Below, piece after piece: positions 43,568-52,151 of a stretch of DNA of 64,000 nt (its first letter is position 1; each line of letters opens with the position of its first letter). The translations under genes were made by a program, and so were the position numbers. The DNA lies in the NCBI RefSeq assembly GCF_026342835.1, contig NZ_JAPEMI010000004.1:92471-156470 (forward strand), in the 5' to 3' direction. Origin of the DNA: Streptomyces sp. NBC_00154 (GTDB lineage: Bacteria > Actinomycetota > Actinomycetes > Streptomycetales > Streptomycetaceae). The notes below the pieces were generated by a model. It ran no database searches. It was not told the origin of the DNA and saw only the letters and a program-made list of their open reading frames with translations.

Positions 43568-44466
43568 TCGCCATCAGCAGTGAAGGCTACGAGTGCGGCT
43601 ACATGCCGTCCTCCAGCCCGGGGACGCTGTTAAGGATGTCAAGCAGGCGGCCGTGCAGTCTTCGGGGACGGCCGGTCGTCTGCTGAGGGCGGTCAGAACG
43701 CGGTAGATCTCACGGGCCACGTAGCGCTTGGGCAGCGCATGATCTCCTTCTTTGACATGCCTTCGGCGGTACGGCGGCCATGTAGGCATGGGTGCGCGGC
43801 TTGCCAGCGCTGACGGCAGATCACGATCCGGTGCAGGGCGGAGTTGGCCTGTCGGTGTCCGCCCCGGATGAGCCCGTGAGGTGGATGCGGTCGGCGTGGA
43901 AGCCCAGCTTGTCCGGCTCGTCCTTCACTGCGGTCTGCCGTCCGCCCGGATCTCCCCCCGGCGCACCGCGAAACGCATCGATCGGCGAGGGCTGGACCTG
44001 GCAGGTGCAGGTACTCGCCCTTGCAGCGAGCGCTGTCACCCTGAGCAGCGCCGAGAACCTTGCGGCCTACTGGGGTGGGATTGCTCTGCTGACCGGAGGG
44101 CTGGTGCCGCTGGACGCGTTGGCCACTCGGCAGCGGTCAGCCCTATCAGCCTGAGGCGCCGGGAGCAGGGCTCGTCACACAGGGCCAAAGGCGACGCGGC
44201 CTTGACAACTCTGATTCCACATAATGCCCGCCTTCAGTATCTGTGTGCTGCTGTCCATCGCCAAGGCCCGACACGTTCTTCGAGGCTCTGGAGCCGTCGG
44301 CCCTGTGCGTCGCTCGTCCGGGCCGGGTGTCTGCGAACGTTCCCGCCTGCCTGGTGGGTCTTGGTGTACTGGACTGTCGGAGCTGGGCGAGGCAGGGGAG
44401 TGGGACGTGGCCGGATACAGCAGGGGTCACACCGGGCGCGTGAGAGACTTCAAGGACTTCGAATAG
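43568..44466. other. Gene-poor region after ureD with an IS110 remnant
   Basis: Apart from the IS110 scrap (43620-43870) no gene is supportable. A plus-strand frame ending at 44154 has two hydrophobic stretches (QVLALAASAVTLSSAENLAA, YWGGIALLTGGLVPLDALA) and may be the tail of a lost membrane protein. Confidence 0.45.
43620..43870 (-). pseudogene. IS110-family transposase, degenerate C-terminal remnant
   Basis: On the minus strand, split over two frames, the sequence shows an AEGMSKKEI-like coding stretch and then KRYVAREIYRVLTAL, the C-terminus of IS110 transposases (compare RCLKRYVAREL in the intact element at 3.8 kb). It has several frameshifts and no other part of the gene. Confidence 0.65.
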
Positions 44467-45291
44467 GTGGTGTGGCGCCTCGAGGTCCAAGACCCATCGC
44501 AGCTCGCGGGCGAGGATCCCGACCTGGACGAGCGCACCCAGGAGACGATGACGGAGCTGTCCTCCTCGCTGGGCTGCGTGTACGACTCTTGCGTCGACGA
44601 CGACTCCTACGACGACGAAACGCCGTACTACGCCTGGTGGGTCCGCCTGCCCGCAGCCGAGCATGCCCGACTCGACAAGGACGGCCTGCCGCTGGCCATC
44701 GGCCCGCTGCGCCAGTACCTGGCCACCCAGCTTCCCGACGGTTTGAAGTGGGAGATCACGCCGGACCGCGAGTTGACGTACGACCACGCCGGCAGCGTGG
44801 CCATGCGGGCCGCCTACGACGATCTGATCGCCCCGTTCGAGCGCGCTCTGATGCCGCTGCGCCGGGACGGGGCTGATGCTCTCGGTCCGCGGGCGAAGGT
44901 CTGGAAGTGGGAGGAGAACCTCCTGGTCGGCACGTTCGACCTGTGGCTGTGCAACGACCCGGACCACCCGCACACCTGGATCGTCGTCACCGTCGGCCTG
45001 TGGACCGAACCGCAGCTCTTCGACGAAGCGCCCGCAGCCCGCCTCGGCCACTTCGACTTCACCCCGCACCACCCGCTGCTCTTCCTGCCCCGCCCGCCGG
45101 CCCCGGCGACCTTCACCGCCCGCATCACTTCCGGCTCTTTCCCCCGCACGGGCACCTCCAGGACGAAGGCCGCCGACGCCATCGGGACAGCTCACCAGTG
45201 GACGGCCAACGACCCCGACGTCCTGGTCGAGCGGGTCGCCCACGACATCAAGCTGCTGTGGCCGCACCTCACCGGCCCGGAAAGGAGCTGA
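44467..45291 (+). CDS. Hypothetical protein
   Basis: A 274-residue cytosolic protein I do not recognise. It is acidic and rich in Asp, Trp and Tyr (CVYDSCVDDDSYDDETPYY, VWKWEENLLVGTFDLWLCND, HFDFTPHHPLLFLPRPP). There is no signal peptide, membrane span or catalytic motif I can name. GTG 44467 is one of two tandem GTG codons. The next gene starts 3 bases after the stop, so the two form an operon. Confidence 0.65.
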   Translation: MVWRLEVQDPSQLAGEDPDLDERTQETMTELSSSLGCVYDSCVDDDSYDDETPYYAWWVRLPAAEHARLDKDGLPLAIGPLRQYLATQLPDGLKWEITPDRELTYDHAGSVAMRAAYDDLIAPFERALMPLRRDGADALGPRAKVWKWEENLLVGTFDLWLCNDPDHPHTWIVVTVGLWTEPQLFDEAPAARLGHFDFTPHHPLLFLPRPPAPATFTARITSGSFPRTGTSRTKAADAIGTAHQWTANDPDVLVERVAHDIKLLWPHLTGPERS

Positions 45292-45293
45292 CG

Positions 45294-45727
45294 ATGGCCT
45301 CGTACGCGAAGGACCCGCGCTGCACCGCCATGGCCGAAGCCCTCGTGCCCCTGCTGCGTCGCAACTGCCCGGAAGGCGCCGGTGGATTCGGCGGCTCGTA
45401 CCAGGTGAACCTGGATGACGAGGAGGCCGTCGGATTGGGTGGGGTGGAACTGATCCGGGCCGCGATGCGTAAAGCGGCACGGCGCCTCGGCTGGAAGGTC
45501 ACCACGATCGGGAGAACGGCACCCGCCACGGCACCATGGTCGTCGTCCAGGACGTGCGCGAGGTGCCCGAGGAGCACCAGGCCGTCCTCAACGACGCCAT
45601 GAACGACCGGATGCGAGCCGCGCTGCACAAAGTGTGGGGCGAGCCGGGTCCGGCCCCTGTCCAGCGCGGCTCGGTGGCATTGATGACTCAGGAGTTCCGC
45701 GCGGCCGTTGCCACGGGCAGCGCCTAA
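45294..45727 (+). pseudogene. Hypothetical protein, one frameshift
   Basis: From ATG 45294 the frame reads MASYAKDPRCTAMAEALVPL and later RLGWKVTTIG, then changes frame at about 45510 (ATCGGGAGAAC) and continues NGTRHGTMVVVQDVREVPEE to RAAVATGSA. Both halves have normal codon use, so the original protein was ~143 residues. It follows the gene at 44467 with 2 bases between. I do not know the family. A single missing or extra base next to a GGG run is equally explained by a sequencing error. Confidence 0.6.
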
Positions 45728-45770
45728 CGCTGTACCGGGGGCCCAGGCAGCCTGGGCCCCCGGTACAGCG
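45728..45770. terminator. Perfect 20-bp hairpin with CAG loop
   Basis: CGCTGTACCGGGGGCCCAGG (45728-45747) and its exact complement (45751-45770) flank CAG. It begins directly at the stop codon of the preceding gene and has no T run; a strong actinomycete terminator is the plain reading. Confidence 0.75.
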
Positions 45771-46137
45771 GCGACCTCGTCGGAAAGGACATCGCTGCGC
45801 GGAAGCGGCAACAGCGTCTCGGGCAAGTGGTCCGTCGTGTCTGCCCGGGCGCGGCCCGCTCCTGCTCGACCACCACGCCTGCCGGGTCCGCGTCCGGCCG
45901 GGCCGGCCCCGGCGGAGACGGCCGTGCCCGCGCACCGGCGGCGGCTGTTGCCCGTACCGCGGGGCGAGGCCGGGAGGCCGCATTAGTGTTGCTGCATCAC
46001 CAGGTGATGCAGCATTCCCTGTTCCTGCGGCCGTGGGCCGCAGGGCGAGAAGGGGTGGCCCGCAGGTTGTTACGCGTCAGCTGTTCTTCTGTCGTGCCGG
46101 CGGCGGATGCGGTTGGTGATGATCAGCGGTCGTGATG
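45771..46137. other. Non-coding region
   Basis: No supportable gene. It contains CATCACCAGGTGATG (about 45994-46008), a near-palindromic site that could be an operator for the following small gene. Confidence 0.4.
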
Positions 46138-46371
46138 CGTGAGGCGTACGACGGGTACCAGGTAGCGGGGCGGCTGAAGGTGCCGGTTGCGGCCTGGCGG
46201 TGGGCGGCGGCCTCGAACCTGGTCCCGGCCGCCGATGCCGGAGTGGGTCTGTGGTCGCGCGCGGTCGTCGAGGCCATAGATGCGGAGGCGATGCGGGCGG
46301 CGCTGCGGAGATGGGCCGTTAGCCTGTGGGTATGTCAGATCGTGTCATCCCGGGCCGTACGGGCGGCCTGA
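46138..46371 (+). CDS. Small protein with HTH-like N-terminus, possibly truncated
   Basis: About 77 residues beginning MREAYDGYQVAGRLKVPVAA, WRWAAASNLVPAADAGVGLW: it resembles a small DNA-binding (excisionase-like) N-terminal domain. After EAMRAALRR the sequence degenerates and overlaps the start of the next gene, so the C-terminus may be lost. Function unknown. Confidence 0.45.
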   Translation, partial: REAYDGYQVAGRLKVPVAAWRWAAASNLVPAADAGVGLWSRAVVEAIDAEAMRAALRRWAVSLWVCQIVSSRAVRAA

Positions 46372-47684
46372 TCACTCTGGGCGCTGCGGACGCTTTGTGG
46401 GCCGGTTTGACGGCCGGCAGCGCTGTGCCGACGGCTTCTGCGGCGTTCACCTGCTCTCCTGCCAATGCCCAGGCGGGCTACGTCCTGCTCGGTAGCCGTG
46501 TGGTGGCGACGGTGAAGGTAAGCGGCGGCCGGTGGAGTGTTCCGGAGTCTGAGGTGCGCCGGGCGGCAGCAGAACTGAACGCGGTTGAGATGGACCGCCA
46601 GGACCTGGTCCGCATCGGTCCGTTCCGTGACGGGCCGAAGCAGGAGCACAACGAGGGAACGCCGCTGCGATGGCGCCAGCGCATCGCCCGGGAACTGCAT
46701 GAGCTGGGCGCCTCCGAGCGGGCAGCGCAACCTGAAGGCGGCCGGCCGCACCATCTGGCGGGGATCGACTGGCGGCGGATACTCGTGGAGGAAACCCGCG
46801 ACCGGACGGCGCGGACATGGTGGCTGCCGCGCGCTGTGGTCAGGCTGCTGGATGTGGCCGAGCACACCGAAATGCGGTGGCTGCGAGCCGCGCGGACCTG
46901 CCGGGCAAGCGCAACCGTCACCGAGTCGCCCTCCCACCACTGGCAGGCCCGGGCCGCCGACGGCCGGCAGACGACGAGTCCCGACTGCGTAACCGCCCCG
47001 CTGCGCCCGTACAACGAGGAACTGAAAGGCCACTTGTACTCGGTACTCAGCAGGAAACCCGGCATTTCCCGCAAGGTGGCTGGGTGGATGTGCGCCATCT
47101 GTGGCACCGCACCCGCCGCCGTGCTCGACCACTGTCACGAACACGGCTATGTCCGCGCCCCGGTCTGCCAGTCCTGCAACACACAAGAACGCCCCGACCA
47201 CCTGTACAGCAACGACATCCGCGTGGCCAACCACTACACACGTCTCTTCCACACCGACACGGCCGACTGGCTCCGCCACTGGCACCGCTGCCTCGGCTGC
47301 CGCACCCGCACCACCCTCCCGTTGCCACACCTCGCTGCATGGACCGCCCACATAGCGTGCCGATCGCTGCGCCCGACCCACCGCGACCCCCGCGGCTCCC
47401 GCGCACGCAAGCCCTGCGGCGCGCTGCGCGTGTCCTGGACCGGCAGCCACAATGCGCCCGGTTCCTGCTTGCTCACTGTCGCCGTCGACTTGTGCCCTTC
47501 CGGCGAGCACCGTGTCCTGGCGCGAGTCCCCTACCGCGAAGCCGCCGGGCAGTTTGGCACCTGGCTGGCCGAGACCGCCCCTGCCGTGGCGGCTGAGGCC
47601 GGACCCGACCGCCTGGACGGCCTCCCCACCCGGTTCCGGCCGGTCATCGTGGATACCAGCGGTGAGGGCTTGGCGCTGTTCTGA
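46332..47684 (+). CDS. Endonuclease VII-type (HNH-like) nuclease
   Basis: About 450 residues. Near residues 254-285 it has the Zn-binding recombination endonuclease VII motif: C-A-I-C-G, then VLDHCHEHGYVRAPVCQSCN (CxxC, DHxH, CxxCN). T4 endonuclease VII and its relatives cleave branched DNA such as Holliday junctions. The N-terminal ~230 residues are Arg-rich and not recognised; after the nuclease motif comes a second Cys pair (RCLGCRT) and a ~100-residue C-terminal part. It may process recombination or replication intermediates on the linear replicon. ATG 46332 and GTG 46326 are the candidate starts. Confidence 0.75.
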   Translation: MSDRVIPGRTGGLITLGAADALWAGLTAGSAVPTASAAFTCSPANAQAGYVLLGSRVVATVKVSGGRWSVPESEVRRAAAELNAVEMDRQDLVRIGPFRDGPKQEHNEGTPLRWRQRIARELHELGASERAAQPEGGRPHHLAGIDWRRILVEETRDRTARTWWLPRAVVRLLDVAEHTEMRWLRAARTCRASATVTESPSHHWQARAADGRQTTSPDCVTAPLRPYNEELKGHLYSVLSRKPGISRKVAGWMCAICGTAPAAVLDHCHEHGYVRAPVCQSCNTQERPDHLYSNDIRVANHYTRLFHTDTADWLRHWHRCLGCRTRTTLPLPHLAAWTAHIACRSLRPTHRDPRGSRARKPCGALRVSWTGSHNAPGSCLLTVAVDLCPSGEHRVLARVPYREAAGQFGTWLAETAPAVAAEAGPDRLDGLPTRFRPVIVDTSGEGLALF

Positions 47685-47925
47685 GGCCATGATGACGAAG
47701 TCGGCCCGCGCCGTGGGCCGGTAGGTGTCTGACCGGTTCGTGTATCTGCGCGCGGCCTGTTGCGTCTGCTGCTGCAGCCGTGGACCGTTCACGTCATCGC
47801 AGACATCGACGCTCCCTGGCCGCTCGTTCTGACCAGTCTCCGACGACCGGTGCAGCACGGCCTTGGCACCGTTTTCGGTGAGAGGGCCGTTCAGGGTGTC
47901 GGTGGTGCGTGGGAGGCTTCCTGCC

Positions 47926-48405
47926 ATGCGTAATGAACTTCCTTTGACGGTGATCGGGAATCTCGTGGATGACCCGGAGTTGCGGTTCACCTCTGCCGGG
48001 GTGGCGGTCGCCCGGTTCACGGTGGCGTCGACGCCCCGGACGTTCGACCGGGATACGAACACCTGGCGGGACGGGGAATCGACGTTCCTGGACTGCAGTT
48101 GCTGGCGGCAGCTGGCGGAGAACGTGGCTGGGTCGCTGTCGAAGGGATCCCGGGTCGTGGTTGCGGGCCGGCTGCGTACCGACCGATGGGAGACCCCGGA
48201 AGGAGAGAAACGCTCACGGATGGTCCTGGATGCCGACGATGTGGGGGCCTCCATGACCTTCGCGACGGTCACGATCACCCGTACTGCCCGTCCTGTCCCG
48301 CCGCGTGAGACCGCGCCGGACGACCCGTGGTCCACAGCGAGTCCCGTCCGGCCCTCTGAGCGTGCCGACGGCGCAGACGTCCCGGCCGGGGAGCCTGCGT
48401 TCTGA
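47926..48405 (+). CDS. ssb: Single-stranded DNA-binding protein
   Basis: A 159-residue SSB. The OB-fold lies at residues ~4-110: LPLTVIGNLVDDPELRFTSA, VARFTVAST, then DCSCWRQLAENVAGSLSKGS and RVVVAGRLRTDRWETPEGEK, MVLDADDVGAS. The tail is short and Pro/Ala-rich, ending GEPAF; the acidic DDxPF tip of chromosomal SSB is replaced. It is probably an accessory SSB of the linear replicon. GGGAGG precedes ATG 47926. The stop overlaps the start of the next gene. Confidence 0.92.
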   Translation: MRNELPLTVIGNLVDDPELRFTSAGVAVARFTVASTPRTFDRDTNTWRDGESTFLDCSCWRQLAENVAGSLSKGSRVVVAGRLRTDRWETPEGEKRSRMVLDADDVGASMTFATVTITRTARPVPPRETAPDDPWSTASPVRPSERADGADVPAGEPAF

Positions 48406-48668
48406 TGGCGGCCTCGCCCACTTCCGCCAGTAGCTCCCCGGATGGCACGGCAGGCCTGGAAGCTGCCGCACCGGCCGTCATCGCGGCACAGCGGGATCTG
48501 CACACGGCCCGCCGCGATCTGACAGCGGCGATCTGGGCGGCCCGCCGAGCCGGAGAGCCCGTCCGTCGCATCGCCGAGCGCACTGGCCTGGACATCATGA
48601 CGATACGGAACATCCTGGCCGTGCCTCCGGCGAAAGCACAGGACGGTCGTCTTGGCCGCCCCCGGTAG
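48405..48668 (+). CDS. Small HTH-like protein coupled to ssb
   Basis: An 87-residue protein starting with ATG that overlaps the ssb stop (TGATGG). The middle is helical (AAQRDLHTARRDLTAAIWAA) and the end looks like a helix-turn-helix (PVRRIAERTGLDIMTIRNIL). This suggests a small DNA-binding regulator made together with SSB. No named family. Confidence 0.65.
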   Translation: MAASPTSASSSPDGTAGLEAAAPAVIAAQRDLHTARRDLTAAIWAARRAGEPVRRIAERTGLDIMTIRNILAVPPAKAQDGRLGRPR

Positions 48669-48943
48669 ACGGGCCTGCGACACGGGCTGTGAGACCGGGC
48701 ACGTCACCTCGTCCCCACGCTGCATCGCTGGGCCGCCGCCCGACGGTGGGCCTGTTGCAATGCTCGCCACCGCCGTGACCTGTACTTACCCGAACAGAAC
48801 ACTGCTTCCACCGACTTCGTCGGTGGAAGCACAGCCATAAGCGACAGCATCCCGACCGCCAGTCCACGCGACCGGGGATCCCGGACAGACAACCTGCGGC
48901 GCGGCGTACGACTGGGGTTGTGCCGTGTTGGTCTGGCGGATGA

Positions 48944-50446
48944 TTACCGCTCGGCGGTGCGGTCGGAGACCAGCGCTGCGATGGCCAGGTGGGTCTCGTC
49001 GTGGTACTCGCGGCGGGCGAGGGACCGCTGGCGGGGCCGCCGCTGCATGTGCTCTGCGCCTGCGTTCTCGACGCAGATTCGTTCGGAGGACTGCTGACTG
49101 CGGGTCTCCTCCCAGGCGGTGATCTCCTCGGCCGGGGCGTCTTTCTGCTGTGCAGGGTTGGTGGGCTGGCTCGTGGTGTTGTGGGCAGGGACGGGCGGTT
49201 CTAGAAGTGTCTGGGCGCGCTTGGAGCTGAGACTGAGGCGCTGCAGGGCTTGAGCCTGGCCCAGGCCGAGGCGAGTGAGGAATTCGAGTTCGTAATGCAG
49301 TAGTTCGGGTGTCCATGTCTTGGTTTGTCTGGGTGTGCGGGTGCCGGTCGGGGTTTCGGTGGGGTGGTCGATGGTGTGTTCTTCCCAGGCCAGTGGTGGT
49401 GCCCAGCCTTTGGTCGCAGCGCGTCTGCGTCCTGTGGCGGAGGGGCCGGGGCGATGGGACAGTTCGCTCCAGGCTGCCAGGACCGAGCTTCGTTGAGTGG
49501 AGGTGGATCTTTGGGTGCGGAGCAGGTCGCACAGGGATCTGGGCGTGGTGCCGCCGGCCTGGCCGATGGATGCCAGGGTCCAGCCGAGAGCGCACAGTGC
49601 CTGGACACGTCGTATCAAGCCGGTGGTGGTGACGTCTGTGTGGCGGGGGAAGGCTGGTGCGGGCAGATCGGTCACTGCCAGCACTCGTGCCGCGATGTTG
49701 CGGTTGATGCCGCGCGCGGGGTCTTGGGCGTGGTCGGCGAGGGCGGAGGCAAGGGTGGAGGGATTGATGCCTGCGGTGCGGGCGATGAGCGCGAGGCCCA
49801 CGCCGTCGTAGCGCAGTTGGAGATGGTGTACATGGGTGGCGACGGGGGCGGCATCGACGGTGTCGCAGCGCCGCGCTTGTCTTTCGGGGAGAGGAGTGCC
49901 GCTGCCGAGGGCGAGGAGCCGTTCGGCGGCCGCGGCTTGGATGCGGCGGGGGCGTCCGGCCTCTACGTCTTTGAGCGCAGCTGCCAGCGTGCTCGGTGTG
50001 ATCCCCGCTGCCCGCGCCAGCACGGACATCGACAAGCCAGGGCGGGACCCCATCACATGGCGGATGTGCCGCATTGCGGGAGCAGCGTCGACGGACTGGC
50101 CGCCGTATCCGCATCCGGGCTGCGGCAGATCGGCCACCTTGACCGCCAGCAGCCTGTCCGCCAGCACGCGCGAGACCGCCCGACCTTCACCACCACCGCG
50201 AGCAGCGTCATGCAGCAGCGACTTCACCGTCGAAGCGGCCACACCAGCACACCGCGCGACCGCTGCCACCGACACGTCCGGACGCTGCTCCAGCAGACCC
50301 TGGACATGAACGAGCACTGGCAGCGCGCTGACGCGGCCGTTGCCCGGGGCAGGGATGGAAGCCAAGGAGTTAACCAGTTCGTGGAACACGGGTGCAGCCG
50401 GGCGTGGAAGCCCTGGCGCGGGCACTCTTTGCCCGCCGCGCGGCAC
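48944..50446 (-). CDS. Protein with four or five tandem helix-turn-helix modules
   Basis: About 500 residues. Similar ~75-residue units follow each other: HVQGLLEQRPDVSVAAVARC (AGVAASTVKSLL), HIRHVMGSRPGLSMSVLARA (AGITPSTLAAAL), HVHHLQLRYDGVGLALIART (AGINPSTLASAL), RVQALCALGWTLASIGQAGG (TTPRSLCDLL), and weakly ELEFLTRLGLGQAQALQRLS. Between units lie AERLLAL/ARVLAV helices. The region KGWAPPLAWEEHTID is typical of actinophage and plasmid HTH proteins. A multi-site DNA-binding role is inferred. A GTG at 50389 is a possible later start. The C-terminal ~100 residues are hydrophilic. Confidence 0.7.
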   Translation of the reverse strand: MPRGGQRVPAPGLPRPAAPVFHELVNSLASIPAPGNGRVSALPVLVHVQGLLEQRPDVSVAAVARCAGVAASTVKSLLHDAARGGGEGRAVSRVLADRLLAVKVADLPQPGCGYGGQSVDAAPAMRHIRHVMGSRPGLSMSVLARAAGITPSTLAAALKDVEAGRPRRIQAAAAERLLALGSGTPLPERQARRCDTVDAAPVATHVHHLQLRYDGVGLALIARTAGINPSTLASALADHAQDPARGINRNIAARVLAVTDLPAPAFPRHTDVTTTGLIRRVQALCALGWTLASIGQAGGTTPRSLCDLLRTQRSTSTQRSSVLAAWSELSHRPGPSATGRRRAATKGWAPPLAWEEHTIDHPTETPTGTRTPRQTKTWTPELLHYELEFLTRLGLGQAQALQRLSLSSKRAQTLLEPPVPAHNTTSQPTNPAQQKDAPAEEITAWEETRSQQSSERICVENAGAEHMQRRPRQRSLARREYHDETHLAIAALVSDRTAER

Positions 50447-50618
50447 TCCTGCCCGACTTTACACAGTGGCTACGCCGACTTGGCGGGGAGGCCACTCGGT
50501 CAGCGGCGACGCCGTCACAACCTCGGTGGGGCCAACTTCAGTGCCGGAGTGGGGCCAATTGAAGTTGCCACAAACAGGGAGGATAGGCGGGAATGGTGCG
50601 GGTTGGCCTCGTGCCGCC
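50447..50618. promoter_or_regulatory. Region upstream of the multi-HTH gene with inverted repeat
   Basis: CAACTTCA (50533-50540) and TGAAGTTG (50560-50567) form an inverted repeat, and GTGGGGCCAA occurs twice within 25 bases. It may be an operator for the leftward HTH gene or an old IS end. Confidence 0.4.
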
Positions 50619-51308
50619 TCAAGGAGACGGGGGCTCGTTCCCAGTAGCCAGGGACCCCGCCGCGTCGCATTCTTTGCACGCTGTTGTGCGGGGCTGGCCA
50701 AGCGCGGCCAGGGCCTGTTCCCGGTCCAGTCTCTGTCCGCCGGGTGCGCAGCCGATGACGTGCACGAGTGTGGCGCCTGGATGGCCAGGTCGATGTGGCA
50801 GGCGCTGAACCGTCCAGGCTGGCTCCACACCCCTGGACAGGGCTGCTGAGGACCGGCGATGGGTGGGTACCTGCTCGTAGGAGACACCCGGAACAGGGCG
50901 TGCCTGCGCGGGACTTACCCAGGCCCGGTGCTCGACCGGTTCCACACCATCGCTCGCGCTGCCCCGCCACATCATGACGCCGATGTGATACCGCCAGCCG
51001 TCCCGCACTTGCCGACGGGCGTGAAGTCGCGCTCGTATCTCCTGGCCGTCTGGCAGCACGACAACAATAGGCGGCGGATCCTGAGGGCCCTCGTCCTGGC
51101 TCACACAGTCACCGCTTCCATCCTCCAGTGCCTCGCGCGCCCTCGGCCCCGGAGTGACTCGTCGTCTGGTTCGGCGTTGCTGCAGGTGGAGCCCGGCGGC
51201 AGCAACAGCCGGATGCGCAGACCGTCCGCGAGATCGGCTCCATTCTGGCGTATTGACCAACGCTGAGGACGCCCGGGATGGTCCATCCCAGGAATCTATG
51301 TAGCCCAT
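50619..51308 (-). CDS. DUF6233-like protein
   Basis: From ATG 51308 about 229 residues. The conserved centre is PPPIVVVLPDGQEIRARLHA, then VEHRAWVSPAQARPVPGVSY, and the C-terminal third WTVQRLPHRPGHPGATLVHV, IGCAPGGQRLDREQALAALG, TACKECDAAGSL, as in DUF6233 proteins that are common in Streptomyces arms and plasmids; their role is unknown. The CxxC near the end may bind a metal. The start overlaps the end of the helicase fragment, and a TTG at 51260 is an alternative, so the N-terminus is uncertain. Confidence 0.65.
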   Translation of the reverse strand: MGYIDSWDGPSRASSALVNTPEWSRSRGRSAHPAVAAAGLHLQQRRTRRRVTPGPRAREALEDGSGDCVSQDEGPQDPPPIVVVLPDGQEIRARLHARRQVRDGWRYHIGVMMWRGSASDGVEPVEHRAWVSPAQARPVPGVSYEQVPTHRRSSAALSRGVEPAWTVQRLPHRPGHPGATLVHVIGCAPGGQRLDREQALAALGQPRTTACKECDAAGSLATGNEPPSP

Positions 51309-51950
51309 TCCAGCCCGAGTTCGGCGAGGGTGGCGAGTTGCTGGTCGGTGAGGCGGTCGCGCCGGTTTTTCTGGTTGCCGATCCAGATGCCGGTGCGGTG
51401 CTCCGTGCCGTCGGCCAGGACCTCGACGTGGCTCCGGCCGGGCATCGCGCTCTCCCTCTCGACGTACTGCGCCAGGGCCTCCAAGCCCTTCTGGAAGGCC
51501 GCACCGCCCTTGCCCGACCCGGACGCCGTGCCGGCCTTCGCGGGCTCCTTGCGGGGCCGTACGGCCGGTTTCACGCCCATCTCGCCCAGGCGGTGTTGCT
51601 GTTCCGGGTTGAGTTGCGCCCAGTCCCGTACCTGCCGCGCGGTCCAGCGCCCGATGTCGTCGCCGTGGTGGGTGACGCCGGGCAGGATCTCGTCCAGTGT
51701 TCCGCCGGCCGCGAGGAGGGCGGTCAGTCCGGCCCAGTGGCGTTGCCAGTCGACGGTCCACCCCAACTGTCCGGGGTTCCAGTCCGGGTCGATCGCGGCG
51801 AGCTGCTCGGCGCGCCGTGCTGCGCGTTCGGGGTCTTTGCCGAGTCCGCCGGGGCGTCGGAGGTTGGTGAGCCATTGCCCGACCGGTTTGTCGAGGGCGG
51901 TGGCGTGCCGTGGGGCGGCCAGGGTGCCGGCCTGTGCGTAGTACGTGTGA
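51296..51950 (-). pseudogene. Telomere-type helicase, C-terminal fragment
   Basis: The frame ending at 51296 reads AAPRHATALDKPVGQWLTNL, RRPGGLGKDPERAARRAEQL, AAIDPDWNPGQLGWTVDWQR and ends LTDQQLATLAELGLEWAT. This is the helicase-associated repeat and the C-terminus of the large helicase at 59.9-62.6 kb (compare NWQRHYRVLADL... and QRATLAELGIEWAQ). The ATPase domains are missing and no start is visible upstream of about 51950, so it is a relic of a second copy. Confidence 0.75.
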
Positions 51951-52151
51951 TTGGGCGGCGTGGTGGCAGTGGGTGGGCGTCAGCGGGATCGCGGTGTGGA
52001 TGTCCTGGTAGTGGGTGTGGGGCGGGGTTTTGGTTGCTGTCATGGGGTGACTAAGCGGCTGTTGTGGTGTGGCTAGCAGGCCGGTTGGTGGCTGTCATGG
52101 CTTTCGCTGTTCCTATGTGAGGGGCTGGCGGGGTCGGGTGGGCTGGGCCGT
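51951..52151 (+). promoter_or_regulatory. Upstream region of the transposition operon
   Basis: GGTTGCTGTCATGG (52032-52045) and GGTTGGTGGCTGTCATGG (52083-52100) form a direct repeat ~55 bases apart. They could be binding sites for the HTH-containing proteins encoded downstream. No matching repeat in inverted orientation was found after 57.2 kb. Confidence 0.35.

Noticed and set aside
50309..52043. A single 474-residue minus-strand protein from 52043 to 50619
   Set aside because: The first half is a wrong-frame shadow of the helicase fragment; only the DUF6233-like second half is supportable.
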